A DNA stretch of 5,287 nucleotides from Caldilineaceae bacterium (lineage in GTDB: Bacteria > Chloroflexota > Anaerolineae > Caldilineales > Caldilineaceae), in assembly GCA_028819675.1 (NCBI GenBank), contig JAPPKT010000292.1:1-5287 (forward strand), in the 5' to 3' direction. How positions within the stretch are numbered: position 1 is the first letter of the stretch; each line of letters opens with the position of its first letter. The notes beneath the pieces are model-generated. The model did no database searches. It had not been told where the DNA came from and worked only from the letters and a program-made list of their open reading frames with translations. A program made the translations under genes and the position numbers. Below are positions 1 to 5,287 of this stretch, piece by piece.

Positions 1-176
1 GCTCCGCCCCCGCAACGCCCCCGGCCAACAACATGCCTCGTCGACCGGGTGTCGATATTGGTGACGGGTGCCCAATCGAAAGTGTCCAGCCAGACCACCT
101 CCCGCCACCGCTGGCACTGATTCCCCGCCAGACTGTTCCCACCCCAAATCCAAGATGCACCCGATTCACTCGCCGC
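1..176 (-). pseudogene. Possible gene remnant running off the left edge (unidentified)
   Basis: After a TGA at 179-177 this minus-strand frame stays open for 58 codons to the window edge. Its translation looks protein-like and Trp-rich: it contains WIWGGNSLAGNQCQRW, then REVVWLDTFDWAPVTNIDTR. No ATG or TTG start is visible after the stop; the only GTG lies inside the REVVW stretch. If real, it is therefore the inner part of a gene whose 5' end has been lost. I do not recognise the family. The plus strand is also open here in one frame (until a TAA at 201-203), so a chance open frame in GC-rich DNA is a real alternative. Composition is the only support. Confidence 0.2.
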
Positions 177-197
177 TCATCCACTCGATCCAAACTA

Positions 198-206
198 TGC
201 TAAGAT
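198..206 (+). promoter_or_regulatory. Candidate extended -10 promoter for the kinase-like gene
   Basis: The sequence TGCTAAGAT matches an extended -10 element (TGn followed by TAAGAT, 4 of 6 to TATAAT). Transcription would begin near 213 and give a leader of about 35 nt before the TTG start at 249. No convincing -35 hexamer lies 16-18 nt upstream, which extended -10 promoters can tolerate. This is pattern matching only. Confidence 0.33.
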
Positions 207-233
207 AGGCTCTTCAATTGAACGCAATGCAAT

Positions 234-239
234 GAGGAG
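234..239 (+). promoter_or_regulatory. Ribosome binding site fixing a TTG start
   Basis: GAGGAG lies 9 nt before the TTG at 249. The in-frame region upstream contains no ATG or GTG before a TGA at 219-221. Two nearby ATGs (227 and 232) are in other frames and reach stops after 2 and 6 codons. TTG at 249 is therefore the only start that fits this site. Confidence 0.7.
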
Positions 240-248
240 CAAGCACTC

Positions 249-1097
249 TTGAGCCATCCACTGCTGAACACCGAGGTCATTGAGCAAACGCCTGGCGTCT
301 ATCTGAATAAGACCGGTGATGTCTTCGCACTCTTTGATGCACAGGTGCAGGATTCTGGTAACATTTCGTATGGCATTCAGGTCGGACAACAGCGCTTCTT
401 CGTCAAGACAGCGGGAGACCCTCACGATCCCCGCCCCTTTCTGCCCCACGAGGAAAGGGTAGCCCTGCTTCACAACGCAGTTCGCGTTCGACGCAGCTGT
501 TCTCACAACGCCATACCCCAGCTTCACAACGTGATCGAATCGGCGCACGGGCCGCTGCTTGTCTATGCCTGGGTCGATGGCGAGCTTCTCCACGCCGGAA
601 GTGCAACGCGCCAGGATCCGCATTCAGCCATGCAGCGCTTCCGCAGGCTCCCCCGCCCGGAGATCATGGAAGCGCTGAAAGTCATCTTCGACCTGCACTG
701 TGAGCTTGCTAATGCAGGATGGATCGCGGTCGACTTCTATGACGGCTGTCTGATCTATGACTTTGCCTGCCACGAACTGCATGTCGTCGATTTGGACATG
801 TATCGTGAATCGCCTTTTGTCAATGAGATGGGCCGTATGTTTGGCTCGTCCCGATACATGGCGCCCGAAGAGTTTGAGCGCGGCGCGTTTATCGATGAGC
901 GAACGAACGTCTTCACCATGGGACGAACCGCAGCCAACTTGCTGTCGGACGGCACACTGGACCGTTCCGTCTTTCGCGGCAGCGACACCCACCATGACAT
1001 TGTTCTCAAGGCGTGCAGCGACGAGCCCGGAATGCGCTATGCGTCAGTTGGTGACTTCTACGCAGCCTGGTTAGAGGCAGGCAATGGGGAGCCCTGA
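249..1097 (+). CDS. Divergent protein-kinase-fold protein (Hanks-type-like)
   Basis: A 282-residue soluble protein with no signal peptide or membrane segment, close to the length of a lone kinase domain. Kinase landmarks appear in order: RFFVKTAG with K53 at the ATP-anchoring lysine position; HEER near 67-70, where the helix C glutamate belongs; a hinge-like VYAWVDGELL (105-114); AVDFYDG (160-166), with D162 in the HRD aspartate position; VVDLD (179-183) in place of DFG; GSSRYMAPEE (199-208) as the APE segment; DERTNVFTMG (216-225) resembling helix F; and R263 near the end, like the late conserved arginine. The glycine-rich loop is not recognisable, HRD-x-K-x-x-N has become a DFYDG-type motif, and DFG has become DLD. 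It may be an atypical active kinase or a pseudokinase. I recall kinase-like proteins with DFYDG motifs in other bacteria but cannot verify that here. The gene converges on the importer operon and has no obvious partner. The TTG start is supported by GAGGAG 9 nt upstream. Confidence 0.82.
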   Translation: MSHPLLNTEVIEQTPGVYLNKTGDVFALFDAQVQDSGNISYGIQVGQQRFFVKTAGDPHDPRPFLPHEERVALLHNAVRVRRSCSHNAIPQLHNVIESAHGPLLVYAWVDGELLHAGSATRQDPHSAMQRFRRLPRPEIMEALKVIFDLHCELANAGWIAVDFYDGCLIYDFACHELHVVDLDMYRESPFVNEMGRMFGSSRYMAPEEFERGAFIDERTNVFTMGRTAANLLSDGTLDRSVFRGSDTHHDIVLKACSDEPGMRYASVGDFYAAWLEAGNGEP

Positions 1098-1142
1098 TTC
1101 AGTTTGGTCTTGACGAATGGACGAGGAGCGGAAGATTGCGAG

Positions 1143-1163
1143 GCGTTGGTATATCTGCAACGC
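1143..1163. terminator. Weak stem-loop between converging genes
   Basis: GCGTTG (1143-1148) and CAACGC (1158-1163) form a perfect 6-bp stem with a 9-nt loop, in the 80-nt gap between the kinase-like gene and the 3' end of the permease operon. The position suits a bidirectional terminator, but no run of T follows on either strand, so it is not a typical intrinsic terminator. A second imperfect pairing (1163-1170 with 1177-1183) overlaps the permease stop codon. I see no better terminator in the gap. Confidence 0.22.
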
Positions 1164-1177
1164 GGTGAACGGATCTG

Positions 1178-2122
1178 TTACCGACCGCCAAAGCCGGTCA
1201 TGGCGATCCCCTGAACGAAGTACCTCTGGGCCACGATGAAAATCGCCACCATCGGCGTCAGCATCACCGTGCTCGCCGCGAAAACAACCTCCCAGTTCTT
1301 GGCGTAGGAGTCATTGTAGGCGCGAATGCCCAGGGCCAGCGGCCACTTGTCCATCGAGTTGATGTAGATCAGCGGATTCATAAAGTCGTTGTAGTGCTGC
1401 AACAGCGCGAACACGGCAACGGTTGCGATGACCGGCTTGGATAGTGGCAGCAGAATCTGTATCAGCACCCGGATCCGGTTGGCGCCGTCGATTTCAGCCG
1501 CGTCTTCCAGCTCCATCGGGATGCCGCGAAAGAACTGGCGCATCAGAAAGACATATATCGCGCCGATGCCGCCCCAATAGGGAACGATCAGCGGCAGCCA
1601 GGTGTCGATCCATTTCAGATTCTTGAATATCAGGAATCGGGGAACCAGGGTCACCACATCGGGCAGCATCATCGTTGCCAGCAGCAGGCCAAACCAGAAA
1701 TTGCGCCCCGGCCAGCTGATGCGGGCAAACGAATACGCCACCAGCGCCGACGAAACGACTGTCCCCAGCACCGCAAACAGTACGATAATCAGCGTATTGA
1801 CGATGAATCTCGTCAGCGGCAGCAGTTGAAACGCCTTGACGTAGTTGTTCCAATGGGGGTCCTGCGGCAGCCACACGATCGGGTGCGCGAACACCTCCGT
1901 CGAAACTTTGAGACTGGACGATATCATCCAGAAGGTGGGCACCAGGAATGTGACCACCAGAAAGGTCATAAAGAGTTGCAGCGCCGCCAGTCTCACAATC
2001 TCCCAAGTGGATCGGGAGGATTCGCTGCGTCTGCTCAACGTGGCGCTGGCAGGCTGCATTTCGGCAGTGGACGACTGCCATTCGGTCGCCAAGGCCCCCG
2101 GCACCTGTCTGTCCGACCGCAT
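1178..2122 (-). CDS. Carbohydrate ABC transporter permease, MalG type (CUT1)
   Basis: An inner-membrane permease of the CUT1 family, 314 residues from the chosen ATG, expected to pair with the upstream MalF-type subunit. A Ser/Arg-rich cytoplasmic tail of about 40 residues precedes the first membrane helix (about 46-68). Further hydrophobic segments lie near 108-132, 143-165, 176-196, 230-246 and 281-300, giving the usual six. The cytoplasmic EAA loop is clear: EDAAEIDGA (206-214) followed by LP at 225-226, which docks onto the ATPase. The C-terminus (VQGIAMTGFGGR) matches the usual end of MalG-like proteins. A TTG two codons upstream (2128-2126) overlaps the previous gene's stop as TTGA. However, the strong GAGGAGG (2139-2133) is only 4 nt from that TTG and 10 nt from the ATG, so I prefer the ATG. 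Translation is probably coupled to the upstream permease. The substrate is not evident. Confidence 0.96.
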   Translation of the reverse strand: MRSDRQVPGALATEWQSSTAEMQPASATLSRRSESSRSTWEIVRLAALQLFMTFLVVTFLVPTFWMISSSLKVSTEVFAHPIVWLPQDPHWNNYVKAFQLLPLTRFIVNTLIIVLFAVLGTVVSSALVAYSFARISWPGRNFWFGLLLATMMLPDVVTLVPRFLIFKNLKWIDTWLPLIVPYWGGIGAIYVFLMRQFFRGIPMELEDAAEIDGANRIRVLIQILLPLSKPVIATVAVFALLQHYNDFMNPLIYINSMDKWPLALGIRAYNDSYAKNWEVVFAASTVMLTPMVAIFIVAQRYFVQGIAMTGFGGR

Positions 2123-2124
2123 CG

Positions 2125-3045
2125 TCAATCCCCCTCCTCGTAGTACACCCAGCGGTTAGACAAGTAGAACTGCACCAGGGTAAAGCCCACCACAATCACG
2201 AACAGCTCCCAGGCCAGGGCTGATGCGTAGCCCATGTTGAAGTATTGGAAGGCGTTGCGATAGATGTTCAGGACCACAAACAGGGTCGCGTCCTGGGGCC
2301 CGCCCTCGGTCATGATCATCGCCGGGACGAAAGTCTGAAACGAGTTGATGATCGCAATAACCGAGTTGTAGAAGATCAGGGGCGTCATCAGCGGCAGAAT
2401 GACGTAACGCAGCTGGCCAAACGCGCCGGCGCCATCCAGACTGGCAGCCTCTTTCAGCGAGTCCGGGATGTTGCCCAGCCCGGCTATGAATATCACCATC
2501 TGGCGGCCGATCATCCAGAATGACATGAAGATGAATGCCGGTTTCGTCAGCCTTGGTTCAAAGAGCCACATGCGCGGCTCAAATCCGAACCAGCCCAGCG
2601 CCTCGTTGAGGATGCCGAACTCCGGGTGCAGCACGCGCTGCCAGACCACCGCGCTCGCAACCAGGGGCACGATGATCGGCATATAGAACCCGGCCCGGTA
2701 AAAGTCCCGGAAGCGGATTCTCTGGGTCAATGCCAGCGCCAGTGTGAATGAAATTGTCAGTTGGATGGGTACAGCGAAGATCGTGTAAAACGCGCTGTTA
2801 TAGAGGCTGAGATTGACCTTCGGGTCTCTGAACATCTTCGCCAGATTTGCGAAACCGACGAACCTTGGCGGGCTCAGAAGATCCCATTCGACAAAGATCA
2901 GATAGACCGAGTAGAGCATCGGGAAAGCGATGAAGACCGAGAACCCGATGATAAACGGTGAGGCAAAAAGATAGCCTGCAATCCAGTCCCGCAGTTGGCG
3001 TTTCGAAACACGGCGCCTGCCCGCGGGTGCGGTCGTTACGGCCAT
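2125..3045 (-). CDS. Carbohydrate ABC transporter permease, MalF/UgpA type (CUT1)
   Basis: A 306-residue inner-membrane permease and presumed heterodimer partner of the downstream MalG-type protein. A basic cytoplasmic N-terminus (RRRVSKRQLRDW) leads into hydrophobic segments near 22-48, 84-107, 119-137, 168-190, 221-242 and 275-297. The EAA loop IPDSLKEAASLDGAGAF (193-209) ends with LP at 217-218, the ATPase-docking signature. The periplasmic TEGGPQDAT before the last helix is a hallmark of CUT1 MalF/UgpA-like subunits. It has the short six-helix form and lacks the large periplasmic domain of E. coli MalF. The ATG start has TGAGGAG about 5 nt upstream. The gene follows the binding-protein gene after a 58-nt spacer holding a hairpin, and its TGA is 2 nt from the next ATG. 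No ATPase gene is adjacent, so a shared MsmK/UgpC-like ATPase is inferred. Confidence 0.96.
   Translation of the reverse strand: MAVTTAPAGRRRVSKRQLRDWIAGYLFASPFIIGFSVFIAFPMLYSVYLIFVEWDLLSPPRFVGFANLAKMFRDPKVNLSLYNSAFYTIFAVPIQLTISFTLALALTQRIRFRDFYRAGFYMPIIVPLVASAVVWQRVLHPEFGILNEALGWFGFEPRMWLFEPRLTKPAFIFMSFWMIGRQMVIFIAGLGNIPDSLKEAASLDGAGAFGQLRYVILPLMTPLIFYNSVIAIINSFQTFVPAMIMTEGGPQDATLFVVLNIYRNAFQYFNMGYASALAWELFVIVVGFTLVQFYLSNRWVYYEEGD
2133..2139 (-). promoter_or_regulatory. Ribosome binding site that decides the MalG-type start
   Basis: GAGGAGG (read 2139 to 2133) lies inside the last codons of the MalF-type gene. It is 10 nt before ATG at 2122 but only 4 nt before the alternative TTG at 2128. 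This favours the ATG, although the TTGA overlap arrangement remains possible. Confidence 0.6.
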
Positions 3046-3057
3046 GTAAGCTCCTCA

Positions 3058-3087
3058 AGGGGGTGGCTCTGCAACTCGCCACCCCCT
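3058..3087 (-). repeat. Intercistronic hairpin between binding-protein and permease genes
   Basis: On the transcribed strand AGGGGGTGGC (3087-3078) pairs perfectly with GCCACCCCCT (3067-3058) across a 10-nt loop, a very stable GC-rich stem. It starts 16 nt after the binding-protein TAG and ends one base before the GAGGAG of the next gene. No T-run follows, so it is unlikely to be a full terminator. Hairpins at this position in binding-protein-dependent operons, such as the malE-malF interval of E. coli, are known to protect the upstream message and raise binding-protein levels over permeases. That role here is inferred. The stem could also limit ribosome access to the permease start. Confidence 0.65.
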
Positions 3088-3103
3088 GTTCGGCAAAACT
3101 CTA

Positions 3104-4498
3104 CTATCCCTGCCTCGCCCAGTGGGCATCGAGCAGGCCCTGCACGCCTTCATTGACTGCCGACATGACGTCCGCGGCCGTGGCGCTGTTGGCCAGCATC
3201 GGATCCCAGCCAACCGGCTTCGCAACCTCGCTCCAGATCTGTCCGCGCGAGACGCCGCCGATAACGTCCACTTCTGAACGCAGGAAGGCATTGCTGAATG
3301 CCGCCGCGTTGGAGACGCCGAAGCGCTCCTCAATCGTCGGGCCCCAGAAGTTCTCGACCAGGTCTGAGGTATTGGGAATGCGGCCGGTGATGGTCGAATA
3401 GATCTTCTGGCCGTCCTCGCCGCCCATGTAGTGGACGAAATCCCAGGCCGCGTCCACCTGCTCGGACTTGGGCACGCAAACGCCCTCGGCCCAGCCGCGG
3501 TGGGGTCGGCTCTCATCCGCCATCTGCGGCATCAAGACCACGTCAAACTCGATCTCCTTCCCCTCTTCACGCAGTTCCGGGCTGTTCAACCGCGGGAAGA
3601 ACCACGGCCCTTCATACTTCATCGCCGCGTTACCGGTATCGATCGTGTTGGTCCCGCCTTCCAGGTCGGCCGGCGTCGGCGAAATGCCCAGGCTGTACAT
3701 GAAGTCCTGCGCCACCATCTGCAAGATATCGATGATCTCGGGCTGGTCGAACATGGCCGTACGCGGATCCACCAACTCGTCGAACTCCTGCACGCCGGTG
3801 GCCCGGATCCAGTGAATGTCGCGGGCATAGCTGCCGTTGGCCTGATAGCCGTACATCTTGGAATCGCCGTCCGTGCTGGTCAACTGCTCGGCAGTGCTGA
3901 CGAAATCATCGAACGTCCAGTCGTCCGTAGGATAGGCAACGCCGGCCTCGTCAAAGGCGTTCTTTGCGTAGAACATCACCATCACACCGGACTGGAGCGG
4001 AATCAGATAACGGCTCCCATCGCGACGCGTGCTGAACTCGATGCTGTCCACGCCGTCCGGATACGGGCCGTCAAAGCCGTCCCGCTCAATGTAAGCGTCG
4101 ATCGGGGCCAGCAGACCGGCATCGCTGAACGGTTGCCACTCCCATCCCTGGAAGGAGGCCACCTCAGGAATGACGCCACCCGCAAATGTCGTCTGCAACT
4201 TGGTGTAGTAGTCCACTCCCGTACCGCTGATCGACGGCTTGACCGTTACGTTCGGGTACATCTCGCCGTAAGTGCTCGCCAACTCCTCCCACGCAGGGAT
4301 GTCGGAAGCGTCGCCCCAGGCGAAAAAGTCCAGTTCAATATCCTCGGCTGCCGGGGCCGCGCCGCCGCTTGCCCCTTCATCCGCCGGGGCGGGCGCCGGA
4401 CACGCTGCCAGCAGCAATGTCGTGGACCCGATGCCGATTCCTTGCAGAAACGCGCGCCGGGAAACCTGGCGGCTCCTGCTCCGTTGAGCGTTTGTCAT
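3104..4498 (-). CDS. Extracellular solute-binding lipoprotein of a CUT1 sugar importer
   Basis: A 464-residue substrate receptor and first gene of the importer operon. The N-terminus has a twin-arginine motif SRRAFLQ (13-19), a hydrophobic core (20-30) and a lipobox LAAC with C33 as the lipidated residue. This predicts Tat export and membrane anchoring. An Ala/Pro/Gly linker (about 34-51) precedes the mature domain, which opens with the typical IELDFFAWGD strand and the EELASTYGEMYPNVTV segment of family 1 binding proteins. IPEVASFQGWEWQPFSDAGLL (110-130), MVMFYAKNAFDEAG (173-186), the PTDDWTFDDFV hinge region (190-200) and GWAEGVCVPKS (335-345) match the usual order of sugar-binding proteins of this class. 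Aromatic residues are plentiful, as expected for a sugar cleft, but the specific sugar cannot be read. The ATG is preceded by AAGGAGG at 5-nt spacing. A perfect TATAAT lies about 40 nt upstream of the start. Confidence 0.96.
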   Translation of the reverse strand: MTNAQRSRSRQVSRRAFLQGIGIGSTTLLLAACPAPAPADEGASGGAAPAAEDIELDFFAWGDASDIPAWEELASTYGEMYPNVTVKPSISGTGVDYYTKLQTTFAGGVIPEVASFQGWEWQPFSDAGLLAPIDAYIERDGFDGPYPDGVDSIEFSTRRDGSRYLIPLQSGVMVMFYAKNAFDEAGVAYPTDDWTFDDFVSTAEQLTSTDGDSKMYGYQANGSYARDIHWIRATGVQEFDELVDPRTAMFDQPEIIDILQMVAQDFMYSLGISPTPADLEGGTNTIDTGNAAMKYEGPWFFPRLNSPELREEGKEIEFDVVLMPQMADESRPHRGWAEGVCVPKSEQVDAAWDFVHYMGGEDGQKIYSTITGRIPNTSDLVENFWGPTIEERFGVSNAAAFSNAFLRSEVDVIGGVSRGQIWSEVAKPVGWDPMLANSATAADVMSAVNEGVQGLLDAHWARQG

Positions 4499-4539
4499 TG
4501 TTCCCTCCTTACAGGGGTGAGCTTCGGACCGGTATTCTG

Positions 4540-4545
4540 ATTATA
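4540..4545 (-). promoter_or_regulatory. Candidate -10 box (TATAAT) of the importer operon
   Basis: Reading the minus strand, TATAAT at 4545-4540 matches the bacterial -10 consensus perfectly. It would give a start near 4533 and a leader of about 35 nt before the binding-protein ATG. No good -35 hexamer lies 16-18 nt upstream (the sequence there is GC-rich), and no TGn extension is present. The promoter may therefore depend on an activator, or the box may be fortuitous. Confidence 0.4.
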
Positions 4546-4651
4546 AGCCGATGGAAGGCCCGAGGCGCGGCGGCAACTCGATGAAGATCGTGATGCCAAC
4601 TCGGTTGGGCCGTTCGGCATAGGATACATCACTTGGTGGAATTCGTCACAT

Positions 4652-4702
4652 TCAGGCATGTGCAGTTACGTAACCGGCTATGCGTCCGCGTCTTTTGACC
4701 AA
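4652..4702 (-). CDS. Possible 16-codon leader peptide (speculative)
   Basis: On the minus strand AGGAGGAGG (4718-4710) sits 7 nt before a TTG at 4702, followed by a 16-codon frame ending in TGA at 4654-4652. The product would be MVKRRGRIAGYVTAHA. The Shine-Dalgarno-like run is as strong as those of the real genes nearby, which is the only reason to list it. The start is non-ATG, the frame is short, and it lies upstream of the TATAAT proposed for the operon, so it would need its own promoter. Chance is quite possible. Confidence 0.15.
   Translation of the reverse strand: MVKRRGRIAGYVTAHA
4665..4674. promoter_or_regulatory. Palindrome GTTACGTAAC, candidate operator
   Basis: A perfect 10-bp palindrome with a central CG lies about 120 nt upstream of the TATAAT of the importer operon. 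Sugar importer operons are often controlled by LacI- or GntR-family repressors that bind short palindromes. However, this half-site does not match a consensus I can name, and no regulator gene is in the window. A distal operator role is inference. Confidence 0.25.
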
Positions 4703-4746
4703 CTACTAACCTCCTCCTGATTCGCGCCTATCGGCGAGGCTGTACG

Positions 4747-4784
4747 ATTGCCTCTTGAGAGAAATGCCTCTAGTTCGAGGCAAT
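4747..4784. repeat. Inverted repeat with extra direct copy upstream of importer operon
   Basis: ATTGCCTC (4747-4754) is repeated exactly inverted as GAGGCAAT (4777-4784), with a second partial direct copy ATGCCTC (4764-4770) between them. TGCCTC (4765-4770) can also form a tight 6-bp stem with GAGGCA (4777-4782) over a 6-nt loop, so either direct copy can pair with the inverted one. The two direct copies start 17 nt apart. This could be a cluster of protein-binding half-sites or competing RNA hairpins. No T-run follows to make it a terminator. Confidence 0.35.
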
Positions 4785-4905
4785 ACACCCACGAGCTGCG
4801 CATGGTGAGATTTGTCCAGCGGCAGAGAGCGAACAGTAACTTTGGCAGCTACGTGCTGAAGGGTCAAAGCCTGTCATTGCAAACGGCTTCGGAGGCGTCT
4901 GTCCA

Positions 4906-5287
4906 TTGCGTCAAGTGAGCCCGGCAGTGCCCCTGGCTTTCGCTCTTTCCGGATACTTCCCTTGGCGCGAGGTGCCGTTCTATATTGTCGGCCAGCTTGC
5001 ACGACTGCACTGGGAGCCGCGGTACTTCCGCTCCTATTCGGCAACGCGTTCGCACTCGGCGAAAATCTCCCGGCCGGCCCAATTCTGCAATCTCTGTTCA
5101 TGCAGGTATTGCTCACCGCCATCCTGATGCCTGTCATCGTACCGGTAGCCACCGACCGGCGGGCGAACGGCTTGCCGGCAGGGCTTGCTTTCAGCGGGGC
5201 AGTCGCGTTGAACGTACTCTGGGCAGGCCCGGTCAGCGGCGCGTCAATGAACCCCGCGCGGTCCTTCGGACCGGTCCTGATCTCCGG
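4906..5287 (+). pseudogene. Aquaporin (MIP family) remnant, 5'-truncated and frameshifted
   Basis: Two frames together spell an aquaporin, a membrane water or small-solute channel. Frame A (about 4918-5001) reads SPAVPLAFALSGYFPWREV then PFYIVGQLA, matching the first NPA half-helix and the start of helix 3. Frame B (about 5004 to the edge) reads TALGAAVLPLLFGNAF, helix 4-5 sequence with VPVATDRRANG, then AGPVSGASMNPARSFGPV with the second NPA box at 5250-5258 and its selectivity-filter arginine codon at 5259. Joining them requires one missing base near 5002, inside helix 3. Helices 1 and 2 (roughly 55 residues) are absent upstream in all frames, and the first box is SPA instead of NPA. This looks like a decaying gene rather than a single sequencing error. 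The window ends before the last helix. The remnant is divergent from the importer operon. A shorter intact-looking frame could start at ATG 5100, but it would be only a half-channel. Confidence 0.75.

Larger units (their letters stand above)
4499..4905. other. Non-coding region upstream of the importer operon
   Basis: About 400 nt without a convincing gene. Reading away from the binding-protein gene it holds its Shine-Dalgarno (4510-4504), a TATAAT box (4545-4540), a 10-bp palindrome (4665-4674), a minus-strand 16-codon mini-ORF with a strong Shine-Dalgarno-like run (4718-4652), and an inverted/direct repeat cluster (4747-4784). From 4785 to 4905 I see nothing recognisable. A 38-codon plus-strand frame from ATG 4802 looks like chance. 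The missing first helices of the aquaporin remnant are not found here in any frame. Confidence 0.6.

Noticed and set aside
195..623. A 142-codon minus-strand open frame over the kinase-like gene and its leader
   Set aside because: It overlaps the kinase-fold coding region, which has recognisable motifs in order. The antisense product resembles nothing and has no convincing ribosome binding site.
1163..1183. Imperfect stem CGGTGAAC / GTTACCG near the permease stop codon
   Set aside because: It has a bulge, overlaps the stop codon and has no T-run on either strand, so it was not called as a terminator.
3431..4540. A 369-codon plus-strand open frame opposite the binding-protein gene
   Set aside because: It is antisense to a clear, full-length lipoprotein gene. 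Its translation is rich in Arg, His and Val with no family features, typical of a GC-rich shadow frame.
4802..4918. A 38-codon plus-strand frame starting at ATG 4802
   Set aside because: It has no good Shine-Dalgarno and no aquaporin-like or other recognisable sequence, and it ends in the degraded region before the SPA box.
4522..5275. The 12-bp sequence CTTCGGACCGGT occurs at 4522-4533 and again at 5264-5275
   Set aside because: The second copy is ordinary aquaporin coding sequence (SFGPV). One shared 12-mer is expected by chance in a window of this length, and the flanks show no element ends or target duplications.
1..5287. CRISPR arrays, tRNA or rRNA genes, insertion sequence ends, defence or toxin-antitoxin genes
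   Set aside because: I looked for repeated spacers, cloverleaf-like segments, terminal inverted repeats and relevant protein motifs on both strands and found none.

Overview
This is a moderately GC-rich bacterial window. The main content is a three-gene carbohydrate ABC importer operon on the minus strand. A kinase-like gene lies on the plus strand and converges on it, and a broken aquaporin gene lies divergently at the right edge. The binding protein has a twin-arginine lipoprotein leader and an Ala/Pro/Gly-rich linker after the lipobox. Such leaders, and numerous CUT1-type sugar importers, are common in Chloroflexota (Anaerolineae/Caldilineae-like), so that phylum is my best guess. It is an inference from protein style only; there is no rRNA or marker gene here.

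Layout. Positions 1-248 hold no clear intact gene. A start-less, protein-like open frame lies on the minus strand (176 to 1), followed by a candidate promoter and a strong ribosome binding site for the next gene. Positions 249-1097 (+) encode a 282-aa protein-kinase-fold protein that starts at TTG and has divergent catalytic motifs. The gap 1098-1177 separates two converging genes and holds only a weak stem-loop. On the minus strand the importer reads from right to left: lipoprotein solute-binding protein (4498-3104), MalF-type permease (3045-2125), MalG-type permease (2122-1178). A perfect 10-bp hairpin lies between the binding-protein gene and the first permease. The two permease genes are separated by 2 nt. 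No ATPase gene is present, so the importer probably borrows a shared MsmK/UgpC-type ATPase from elsewhere, as many CUT1 systems do.

Positions 4499-4905 are non-coding. They carry a perfect TATAAT upstream of the binding protein, a GTTACGTAAC palindrome, an 8-bp inverted repeat with an extra direct copy, and a strong Shine-Dalgarno-like run in front of a 16-codon mini-ORF. From about 4906 to the window end the plus strand encodes aquaporin (MIP family) sequence. It lacks the first two helices, has Ser in place of Asn in the first NPA box, and needs at least one frameshift near 5002 to join its halves. It is most likely a decaying pseudogene.

Together, the operon supplies an extracytoplasmic sugar receptor and its membrane channel; the substrate cannot be read from the sequence. 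The kinase-like protein has no visible partner here. I see no convincing new multi-gene system. The items most worth a second look are the atypical kinase, the intercistronic hairpin, the aquaporin remnant and the repeat-rich operon leader.
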